Positions 24,538-32,016 of a stretch of DNA of 64,000 nucleotides are shown piece by piece (position 1 is the stretch's first letter; every line of letters begins with the position of its first letter). A program made the position numbers and the translations under genes. The notes below the pieces were generated by a model. That model was not told the DNA's origin and did no database searches. It saw only the letters and a program-made list of their open reading frames with translations. The DNA comes from Planctomycetota bacterium (GTDB lineage Bacteria > Planctomycetota > Planctomycetia > Pirellulales > Pirellulaceae): assembly GCA_014381825.1 (NCBI GenBank), contig JACNKX010000151.1, positions 62,001-126,000 on the forward strand. The letters run 5' to 3'.

Positions 24538-27117
24538 ATGCAATCGACGAAACCAACTCGCCATCTCCTATTAGCCGTCGCCATCATCTGGCTGACGAGT
24601 TGCGGCTGTTCGAGCATTCGCGTACCAGCGATCGATCCGAGTGGTGCCGGCATCTTCGCGCCAGGCGGCTCGTACACAACGCTTGAAGCTCCCTACGGTT
24701 CGCTTCTCCCAGCGTCATGCCTCCCTCGACCTGCGTTCGCGGAACCAGCGTCTGTTCCAGCATGTCAAACGCCTGCCTCGGTAATGCCGCGAGTTGGAAG
24801 CATCGCTTCACAGCCGATGCCAACGCGTGTCGTCGCTGTACCAAACGCCCCCGATCGCCTGCTGCTGACGCCTTCCAAGATTGTTGCTCCTGTTGGAAGC
24901 GAGGTCGTCCTGCTCGCAGGCTTGTGTGGGGCGGATGGTTACTTTGTGACAAAGCAACCGGTCGAGTGGTTGTTGTCGCAGGAGAGTGTTGGAAACTTCA
25001 TCGACGTCGGCGAAGACGATCACCCCACGTTGTCGGCCTTGCTGCACCGCACGCCTGAAAAGCGGAGCAGTAACTTTGCGGTTGCGAGGACGGCATCGCA
25101 GGCAAAAACGATTACGCGCGGTACGCCCACGGTGGGCGATGACATTGTCCTTCAGAAGGGACAGACTTGGGTCACGCTTACGGCGGCCAGCGAAGGCATC
25201 AGCCATGTGACCGCCGTCGCGACAGATGCGGACAACTGGGAGCAGCGACGACAAACCGCGACGATCCAATGGGTCGACGCACAGTGGTTGTTGCCCTCGC
25301 CCACGGTCGTTCGCGCTGGCGAGCAACAGATTCTGACGACGACCGTCAACCGCAATTCGAGTCATGCGCCGGTGAGAGGATGGCTCGTCCGTTACGAAGT
25401 TATCAGCGGTCCGCCCGTGGGATTTGGTCCTGAACGAGCACAAGCCGTGGAAGTTGCCACGGACGCAAATGGCAAAGCATCTGTCTCGCTGCAACCGCTT
25501 GGCAACGAGCCGGGAGTGACACAGATCAAGATCGAGATTCTTTCCCCAGCTTTAATGGGTCTCGACGGACAACCGGTCGTCGTTGGTCAGGGTGTTTCCA
25601 GTGTGACTTGGAGCGCAGCGGGACTCGCTGTTCGGATCGTCGGTCCGCCAATGGGGGCCGTCGACGCTACGCTGGATTATCAAATTGAAGTTACGAACCC
25701 GGGCGATTTGCCAGCAAAAGACGTCGTTGTTACTGCCGAGATACCGGAAACGTTCAACGTCCTTGGAACCGGGGAAGGCGAAGTCGGTAACACAGTAAAT
25801 TGGCGGATCGACCGGCTTCCACCACGTGGGACACAACGGTTCAACTTGCAGTGCCGCGCAATGCAGGCTGGCAGCGTCTGGCTTTTTGCTCGTGCGGCTG
25901 GAACGGGAATTACCTCTGAACGCTCCCGGCTCAATACAGAGATCACGGAATCTGCTTTGCGATTATCAATGGAGTTGGCCGGTGTTGAGAACGCTGACAC
26001 GATCAAAGTTGGCGACCGCGTCAGTTTTAATATCGAGGTGACGAATACGAGCAACGTGCCGCTGACAAACGTTCAACTTCGCGACTCACACGCGGCCGGG
26101 TTACAAGAAGCTCATGGCGAACCGAATCCGATTTCTAAGAATGTCGGGAACCTAGCACCGGGAAGCAGCTGGCAACTCGGTCTCACTTTCATCGTTCGCC
26201 AGCCAGGCAATTTATGCCACACTTTGGAAGCAACGGCCGACGGCGGTCACACGGCGACTGCCGAACGATGCATCAGGGCCGGCGCGCCGCTGTACGACTT
26301 CTCGATAGAGCTTCACGGACCGGAAGAGGCTGTGACTGGCGAAACGGTGAAGCATGAGATCGTTGTGACGAATACGGGTGACGGCGAACTGACGGGAGTT
26401 CGAGTTGTCTATCGATCCGACGGCGCGCTACTGCCAAAGAGCGCGACCGACGGATACAAGATCGAGGCGGGCGCCGTTGTCTGGACGATCGGTTCACTTC
26501 GCCCCGGACCGGCCGAGGCTCAAACGCTGACTGTCCTTTGCGAGACGGTCACTGCGCATCATGCCGCACCGACCAGCGTTCTAGTAAGTACGGACCAGGG
26601 ACGGGACGATTCTGTACGCATGACGACAACGATCCGACAGGCTCCTCCATCTGGTGTCGCTCCGCCTGCGCCTGCGAGAACAGAGATTCCCGCTGACCCG
26701 GTCGCCGAAGTGCCCCTAGCGCCAGCAAACGGCGCGTTGCGGATCACGATCGCGGATACAGACGATCCGATTCGCGTCGGTGAAACCGTCTCTTACATCA
26801 TCGAGATTGAAAACACTCGACAGATCTCGGATAAGAATGTTGCGGTTACCTTCTACTTGCCCGAAGGGGTTCGCTTTGTCCAACTGTTGGACAACAATGG
26901 TCTGGAGGTTGAAGGCCGCAGCGTTAGCCCCGACGGACGTGCCATCTCGATGTCACCCATCCGAGAGATTCGGCCAGGCGAGTCGTTGCCAGCGTACCGG
27001 CTTCAAGTTGAAGGTCGCCAGGCTGGTGCAATCGAAGTGCGTGCCGAAGCGACGAGTCTTCTGTCTGGTGACCAGCCAGTTGTCGCAACGGAGGACACGA
27101 AAGTGAACGCGAACTAA
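24538..27117 (+). CDS. Lipoprotein with repeated DUF11-type immunoglobulin-like domains
   Basis: The 859-residue product has a lipoprotein signal with lipobox LTSC (cysteine about residue 21), so it should be anchored in a membrane. After a variable N-terminal region with an Ig-like segment (about 90-260) come at least three DUF11/CARDB-like repeats, each with the pattern ITNTGD or VTNTSNVPLTNVQLRD (for example VTNPGDLPAKDVVVTAEIPETF and VTNTGDGELTGVRVVY). The last is IENTRQISDKNVAVTFYLPEG. Such repeats serve as spacers or adhesion modules on the surface of planctomycetes. The ATG at 24538 begins the signal peptide; the frame is open from 24469. Its stop overlaps the next ATG by one base. Confidence 0.85.
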   Translation: MQSTKPTRHLLLAVAIIWLTSCGCSSIRVPAIDPSGAGIFAPGGSYTTLEAPYGSLLPASCLPRPAFAEPASVPACQTPASVMPRVGSIASQPMPTRVVAVPNAPDRLLLTPSKIVAPVGSEVVLLAGLCGADGYFVTKQPVEWLLSQESVGNFIDVGEDDHPTLSALLHRTPEKRSSNFAVARTASQAKTITRGTPTVGDDIVLQKGQTWVTLTAASEGISHVTAVATDADNWEQRRQTATIQWVDAQWLLPSPTVVRAGEQQILTTTVNRNSSHAPVRGWLVRYEVISGPPVGFGPERAQAVEVATDANGKASVSLQPLGNEPGVTQIKIEILSPALMGLDGQPVVVGQGVSSVTWSAAGLAVRIVGPPMGAVDATLDYQIEVTNPGDLPAKDVVVTAEIPETFNVLGTGEGEVGNTVNWRIDRLPPRGTQRFNLQCRAMQAGSVWLFARAAGTGITSERSRLNTEITESALRLSMELAGVENADTIKVGDRVSFNIEVTNTSNVPLTNVQLRDSHAAGLQEAHGEPNPISKNVGNLAPGSSWQLGLTFIVRQPGNLCHTLEATADGGHTATAERCIRAGAPLYDFSIELHGPEEAVTGETVKHEIVVTNTGDGELTGVRVVYRSDGALLPKSATDGYKIEAGAVVWTIGSLRPGPAEAQTLTVLCETVTAHHAAPTSVLVSTDQGRDDSVRMTTTIRQAPPSGVAPPAPARTEIPADPVAEVPLAPANGALRITIADTDDPIRVGETVSYIIEIENTRQISDKNVAVTFYLPEGVRFVQLLDNNGLEVEGRSVSPDGRAISMSPIREIRPGESLPAYRLQVEGRQAGAIEVRAEATSLLSGDQPVVATEDTKVNAN

Positions 27118-27488
27118 TGAAGACTCGCCAATTCGTCGTCCTGCGGCACGAGCCCGGAAAAGCCGGCCCGCGGGAATTGCATTGGGACCTGATGCTTGAA
27201 TTCGGTGATAGTCTTCGGACTTGGGCCTTGTTGACGGAGCCTCAATTCGGCGAAGAGATCCTGGCCGACGAGCTACCCCGCCACCGCTCAGAGTACCTCA
27301 CCTATGAAGGTCCGGTATCGAATGGACGAGGTTCCGTTCGCCGCTTTGATCACGGGACCTTTGAACTCGCCGAAGATTCACCAGACCAACTCTGCGCCAA
27401 ACTGAATGGAAAGTTGCTCCGGGGAAACCTCCGACTGCATCACGACCAAACAAATCATCGCTGGACCGTGTTATTGACACCCGGCTGA
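27117..27488 (+). CDS. Stand-alone LigD-type 3'-phosphoesterase domain protein
   Basis: The 123-residue product matches the N-terminal phosphoesterase domain of bacterial LigD (DNA polymerase ligase domain, PF13298 type), which trims 3' ends in non-homologous end joining. The signature HWDLMLE replaces the usual LHYDFRLE, and YEGPVSNGRGSVRRFDHGTFE matches the closing pattern. It ends with TNHRWTVLLTPG. Here the domain is free-standing, without ligase or polymerase domains, and no ku gene is seen in the window. It starts one base inside the stop of the lipoprotein gene, so it is co-translated with an unrelated partner. DNA-end processing is likely but unproven. Confidence 0.78.
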   Translation: MKTRQFVVLRHEPGKAGPRELHWDLMLEFGDSLRTWALLTEPQFGEEILADELPRHRSEYLTYEGPVSNGRGSVRRFDHGTFELAEDSPDQLCAKLNGKLLRGNLRLHHDQTNHRWTVLLTPG

Positions 27489-28189
27489 GTCGACGCGTTC
27501 AGAATTGGCGGTACGATTTGCTCAGTGTGACCCGCCAGATAAAGCTCACCCGCTCGAAGCTCGACGGTATCCACATAGATCTCGCGATACGCGTAGTCTT
27601 CGTGAGTTACTGGTACCGTCACGAGAGCCACCGGGTCGCCATCGATTTGCCGCCATTTCAGCGGTATATCGCCGCGACGTGCCGCCGTCGAAATTTTGTC
27701 GAGAAAATGTTTCAGCGGGACCGGCAACGAGCCTGCCCGAAGCTTACGGACTCGAACCGCAAGTGTGTTTGTTTCCGTCGTCAGATCGACGTCCAGGGCC
27801 ATCGAGATCACTGTCTTGATCTTGCCATTGTCGAATCGACAAGCAACACGAATCGCCTCGGCGTCGATTGCTACACGCGGCTCCTGCGTGCCACGAGGCA
27901 ATACGCTTGGAAATTTCTCTGGAAGATCTGAGACCAACCAACCATTGACTTGCTCCTCAGTGAACACAGCTTCCCAGGCACCGATGCTGCGGACCTCGTT
28001 ATGCAAATCGAGAACGCCCTGTTCAAGTTCGTCTCCGGCTTCTTCGTATGCGGACGACTCGACCAGCAGTGCTTGCTGATAAAATGCTGGCTCGCGCTGA
28101 GCCGCAACGTACAACACCAAGACGGCGATCCCCAGCAGCCCGAGAACTACTGTTGTCGGCAACAGAACGTAGCGGATCGCCTTTCGCAC
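27455..28189 (-). CDS. Single-pass membrane-anchored protein, unknown
   Basis: The 244-residue product starts at a GTG with MRKAIRYVLLPTTVVLGLLGIAVLVLYVAAQ, an N-terminal membrane anchor with the rest outside the cytoplasm by the positive-inside rule. The remainder is an alpha/beta domain with an acidic helix (AYEEAGDELEQGVLDLHNEV) and beta-like stretches (VRVRKLRAGSLPVPLKHFL; RREGDIP-type turns). No family is recognised. Its 3' end overlaps the LigD-like gene by 34 bases, tail to tail. Confidence 0.72.
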   Translation of the reverse strand: MRKAIRYVLLPTTVVLGLLGIAVLVLYVAAQREPAFYQQALLVESSAYEEAGDELEQGVLDLHNEVRSIGAWEAVFTEEQVNGWLVSDLPEKFPSVLPRGTQEPRVAIDAEAIRVACRFDNGKIKTVISMALDVDLTTETNTLAVRVRKLRAGSLPVPLKHFLDKISTAARRGDIPLKWRQIDGDPVALVTVPVTHEDYAYREIYVDTVELRAGELYLAGHTEQIVPPILNASTQPGVNNTVQR

Positions 28190-28476
28190 AGGAGCCTTCG
28201 ACCTACTAGAGTTTATTCGAACAGTTGGCCGTAAATCGCGGATTTATGCAGCTTGGGAATACTAGCCAGGGGATTGAGGTGAGTCAATGTCGAACCCGAG
28301 TCGCGGGTGCAGGTGGCGCACCTTGCGGTTTGCGACTGGCATGGTGCACGCGAGAGGGGATGGAGAGAATCACGGCGAGTTGGGAGGGAGCCGGGTAGTT
28401 TGCACGCGACATGGAGGTCTAGGTGACGGGTTTGTCGGGCACACAAAGAGATCGATTGCGGTAGATTGCCGATGAA

Positions 28477-29264
28477 GTGAACGAAATTGTCGGCGGGTGC
28501 TTGCATGACGATGGACGGGCAATGACGATTGCTGAACACGGAGAAGAATGCATCGAGACCAGTGATTTGCTCACCGCCACCGTGCTCCAGCAACGAGTGG
28601 CTGAGCGGCAAAGGCCCGAAGACGCTCCCTGTTGTCCGATGTGTAACCGTGAGGGAACTCCCGATGCGGACGACGAAGCTCGCGTCTTGCAAACCGACCG
28701 CGGCGAAGTCGGGTGGATGGAAGCGGCTTATCACTGCCGTTATTTATCGTCGGCGCTCTTTTTTTCCCTCGCTCGGCTGAATTGGGATTGGCGGTGGAAG
28801 ACACGGCCAGCCCACGAGTGCTGGCCAAGATGGTCTATTCGGGAACTTCGGCCGTCAGCTTCGCCGCGGCCAGCGACGACCTCGCGAAGTCGGCTGACCT
28901 AGCGATGAGCGACGGCGGTCGGTATCAGTTTCTTGATCGCCGTCTTCCTGCTTCGGGTGGTTGCTCGGCGCGCCAAGGTGAGCACTGAAAAGAAAGCCGT
29001 ATCGGACTGTTGGCCAGCATGCCGGGCGAGCGGCATGAAGCCGATCCGCAACCGACGTTGCCGCCCGAACTTCGTCACGAAACAATGGCCGAAAAGCTCT
29101 CGGAGATCGGAACAACAGGGGCCACACTCGATCGGTCGGAGGATTCAGCGGAAGAAGAAACGGCTTTCGAGGACGTCTCTTCAACAGCGAATTCGGACGG
29201 CTTGGTCGCTCCGACTCTGGAGCAACGCAGCGTGGTGGCAAGTCGCGAAAGAAGAAACAGGTGA
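28477..29264 (+). pseudogene. ISKra4-like transposase remnant, frameshifted
   Basis: Three frames in succession carry pieces of one protein. The first (from 28477) reads NEIVGGCLHDDGRAMTIAEH and then LLTATVLQQRVAERQRPE. It is followed by a zinc-like CPMC motif and AAYHCRY. A shift near 28750 leads to ELGLAVEDTASPRVLAKMVYSGTSAVSF and LAKSADLAMSDGG. A second shift near 28990 leads to LLASMPGERHEADPQPTLPPELRH and ends at 29264. The pattern fits the N-terminal and central parts of ISKra4-family transposases in planctomycetes, by memory of the family. The C-terminal catalytic part is missing, and part of the middle seems deleted. This is a dead fragment. Confidence 0.55.
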
Positions 29265-29401
29265 GCCGATACCACGCGTACGCTAATGCCCTACCGTCGT
29301 CACGTCAAGCGAATGCAAGGTAGTGGTACCGCTTGGACTGAGAAAAGTTCGGTACCTGCAAAGTGGGCAGAGTGCTGACTATCGGGGCATCTTCGCTGAG
29401 C

Positions 29402-29828
29402 TTACCTCGCTGGGAACGAATCGTTGCTGAACTGGAAGTCAAAATCCTTGGTTGGGTACTCGTCAAAGAAACCGCCCGTTACCGGTAACGGTATCGGGTC
29501 GACGTCTCGTTCATACGGCATCTTGGCGGCGTGGCCGAATATCCCAACGAGACAGTCGTGCGGATCTCGTGAGTTCCCCGTAGCCCCAGCCGCGGTTGCT
29601 TTCGAAGTGCCATTCGTCGGTGGTGATTATCAGCGGGGCGATAGCTTCGGCACTCCTCGGCCACCGCCACGCCGATGGCTTTCCAATCGTCTCATCGATA
29701 AAGCTCTGAAAATGCGCTACACCCCACTTCTTCGTCGGTCCCCAGCAAGCGGCATAACAGCAGACGAGCGTGACGACCACCACCAATGTCCTAACCGAGA
29801 CCCTGGTCGCCAGCGTTTCGCCTTCTTG
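29402..29828 (-). pseudogene. Frameshifted remnant of a planctomycete membrane protein
   Basis: One frame (29828-29600 region) reads SVRTLVVVVTLVCCYAACWGPTKK and continues to PLIITTDEWHFESNRG. After a one-base shift near 29600-29580, another frame continues NSRDPHDCLVGIFGHAAKMPYERDV and DPIPLPVTGGFFDEYP to a TAA at 29404-29402. Together they resemble short planctomycete proteins that begin with a hydrophobic RTLLVVVTL segment. An in-frame stop lies just upstream, so the 5' end is lost too. A sequencing error could also make the single shift. Confidence 0.5.
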
Positions 29829-30186
29829 TTATCGTTACTTTTCAGGTTCGACCACCTCCGATACAGTGTCCCAGTCAACATACTTGCTGAGTTCATTCCT
29901 TTCGCTTGATAGTAGGTGCGCCAATAACGGCTCCTCGCGGCCTGGACGTTTGCAGAGTCCGCCCTTAGCGATGTTCTCTCGAACATCTTGGCTAGTCTCG
30001 CGTGATCGAGCCGCCAGACACGAGCGACCCCGGCCATCGTTATCACGAAGAACATCTACCGGATATTGAACTTCAACCACCACTTTGGGTTCTCGTGCTG
30101 GGTGCTTGACCGCTAGCAGTTGGATTACAACCATCGCCGCATCCACAGTGCATTAGACTATCAAACTCCTGCCGCCTATGCGTCCG
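29829..30186. other. Gene-free part of the decayed island
   Basis: Open frames here (for example on the minus strand, 29835-30146) have no hydrophobic core or motif and look like chance. I see no RNA gene. Confidence 0.4.
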
Positions 30187-30234
30187 ACTGTGTTCCTCCG
30201 GCTTCGGCTGCGCCTCAGCCTCCGGAACACAGTC
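30187..30234. repeat. Palindromic hairpin, possible mobile-element end or REP-like unit
   Basis: GACTGTGTTCC (30187-30197) and GGAACACAGTC (30224-30234) are perfect reverse complements. The 26 bases between them hold two further partial palindromes, CCGGCTTCGGCTG and GGCTGCGCCTCAGCC. No other copy was noticed in this window. Confidence 0.6.
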
Positions 30235-30264
30235 GAATTACTTAACCCCGATTCTCTCACTCCT

Positions 30265-30462
30265 GCTGGAACAAAGTCTGGGGGGTGGTCATTCGGTGAT
30301 CCGGAACTAATTGACTCTTACGATCTGATGCGTGATCTTAATGAACTCGTATTCGAAGTACGAAATCTTACGGATAACGATCGTGAGGAAGGATTGCGGT
30401 ATCGTCAGTCCGTGCTTGACGGAATGAAGTCGGCTGGCTGGAGAGAAGTAAACTCTGATTGA
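30265..30462 (+). CDS. Doubtful small reading frame in the island
   Basis: The frame open from 30178 passes through the palindrome and then reads a credible helical segment (DPELIDSYDLMRDLNELVFE, then VRNLTDNDREEGLRYRQSVL) ending at 30462. Only this last part looks like protein. It may be the tail of a lost gene. No family is recognised, and no ribosome binding site supports a start; the start given here is only where the composition becomes protein-like. Confidence 0.25.
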   Translation, partial: AGTKSGGWSFGDPELIDSYDLMRDLNELVFEVRNLTDNDREEGLRYRQSVLDGMKSAGWREVNSD

Positions 30463-30566
30463 CATTGCTTGCAAAATCGTCGGATAACACATGAGAATTT
30501 GACTTCGCGGTCCATGTCGTTTGATGATGAAGCGGGTTGGAGTTTGGGCTTGAGGCAGGTGTTGAG

Positions 30567-31112
30567 CTACGTGGGGGTGAGCCGAAGCTCAAATTCTTTG
30601 TTCAAGGAGCCCGGTGGAAGCGAGTCGCACGCCCACTTCTGCTTCCACACATCCGAGTCGATCTCGTCAAGCCACTGTACTTCGCACATCGCATCACGAA
30701 ACTTGGCTCGACAAACCATCGAAGCCGCCTTTTCGGGCAGCAAGAAGTTCGCGGGAGCGGCTTGCCAGCGCGAACCGTCTTGGCTCACGCCTCCGCCCGC
30801 AACGACGAAGTGAACGTGCGGATGATCGACCGTCGGGTCGCGTCCCCACGTATGTAACGCTCCGAAGAATCCCAAACGATCCGTGCCGATGAAGCGAGGC
30901 CCCGATGCCAGTTCACGAATCGTCTGGTTACCGGCGTCGAAGATCGCTTGATAACAGACTCGCTGGTTGGCGCGCACGATCTTCCGCAGTGCCTCGGGCC
31001 CATTGCCACAGGGAAGCGTGAACGTGATGAGGAAGTAAGGCACCGGCAACAACTGAGCGGTTCACTTGGCCAGCCAGCCTTGTGTCTTGTCCGACTGGCA
31101 GTTGGGACGATG
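30567..31112 (-). pseudogene. IS91-type HUH transposase remnant
   Basis: The reverse strand encodes the N-terminal and central parts of an IS91-family (rolling-circle, Y2) transposase. It runs from HRPNCQSDKTQGWLAK, the zinc-ribbon end, through LLPVPYFLITFTLP to the HUH motif HPHVHFVVAGGG and WLDEIDSDVWKQKW. An in-frame TGA at 31064-31062 interrupts the zinc-ribbon segment, where a Trp codon would fit. The zinc-finger start is degraded, and the protein ends early with an unrelated tail (ELRLTPT), so the catalytic tyrosine region is absent. It cannot be active. Confidence 0.8.
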
Positions 31113-31172
31113 CAATAGCCCAGTAGTAGCGGACTCCTGAAGATTCTCAATGATCTTTATTAGGAGGACGTT

Positions 31173-31268
31173 ATGAAGGCAAAGAACACTGAATCTGGAG
31201 GACGTGGACGACGTAGTTTCACATCTGCCGTACTCCCAGTGTCTTCATGGAGAGAAGTCGGAGCTTAG
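31173..31268 (+). CDS. Small ORF with a consensus ribosome binding site
   Basis: ATG at 31173 lies five bases after a perfect AGGAGG (31162-31167). The frame encodes a basic 31-residue peptide (MKAKNTESGGRGRRSFTSAV, then LPVSSWREVGA) and stops at TAG 31266-31268. It lies next to the IS91 remnant and 95 bases before the HAD gene. It may be a real small protein, a leader peptide or the truncated start of a lost element gene. Confidence 0.35.
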   Translation: MKAKNTESGGRGRRSFTSAVLPVSSWREVGA

Positions 31269-31362
31269 CCGCGGCTTGTGAGAATAGCTGACTTGTGTAT
31301 TCTGCAGTCCGCCGCTCGTTTGCGAATATCCTTCATCGCCGCTAATGCCAAAGTAAGAATAC

Positions 31363-32010
31363 ATGGAAACCTTGGCAGTGATCTTCGATTGCGACGGAAC
31401 GCTCGTCGATAGCGAGACGCTCGGGCACGAAGTGCTTTGTCGTTGTATCGCAGATTTCGGACTTGAGCTGTCGATTGAGGAGTCGATGCGGCGCTTTAAA
31501 GGCGGCAAAATGGCTGACTGCGTTGTCGAGTTGGAGCTTGAAATCGGACGCAGCCTTCCAGAAGAGTTTGTTCCAAACTATCGACGACTTTGCACCGAAC
31601 TCTTTGAGGAACGATTAACTCCTATCGATGGAGCACATCAGGTTCTAAAAGAGCTACGGTTGCCTTACTGTATCGCCTCAAGTGGGCCGCGAGAGAAAAT
31701 TGAATTAAATCTTCGCGTGACCGGACTGGCGAGCTTCTTCGGCGACCTTATCTTCAGCGCCTACGATGTCGGTGTCTGGAAACCAGATCCGGGGCTGTTC
31801 CTGCATGCGGCAGGTGTGATGGGTGTGAAACCACACCATTGCGCTGTTGTCGAAGATAGTGTGCCTGGGTACGAAGCTGGCGTTGCGGCCGGAATGCGAG
31901 TGTTCGCGCTGCAGGGGGATCAAATCCCTCAGGCACTGGCGCGATCCGTGCGAGCAATTGATCACCTTGCTGATCTCTTGCCACTGCTGAATCCCAGCTC
32001 TTCGACATGA
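31363..32010 (+). CDS. HAD-family phosphatase
   Basis: The 215-residue protein is a haloacid dehalogenase-type hydrolase with a C1 cap, similar to beta-phosphoglucomutase or the YieH/6-phosphogluconate phosphatase group. Motif I reads FDCDGTLVDSE (nucleophile and acid Asp), motif II is near CIASSGPREKIE (Ser), a Lys lies in VWKPDPGLF, and motif IV is VVEDSVPGYEAGVAAG. All catalytic residues are present. The substrate is not predictable from sequence. It ends six bases from the end of the converging cytochrome/WD40 gene. Confidence 0.9.
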   Translation: METLAVIFDCDGTLVDSETLGHEVLCRCIADFGLELSIEESMRRFKGGKMADCVVELELEIGRSLPEEFVPNYRRLCTELFEERLTPIDGAHQVLKELRLPYCIASSGPREKIELNLRVTGLASFFGDLIFSAYDVGVWKPDPGLFLHAAGVMGVKPHHCAVVEDSVPGYEAGVAAGMRVFALQGDQIPQALARSVRAIDHLADLLPLLNPSSST

Positions 32011-32016
32011 ACCGAA

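Noticed and set aside
28213-28734. Minus-strand frame of 173 codons in the decayed island
   Set aside because: It is antisense to the ISKra4-like remnant and carries no motif.
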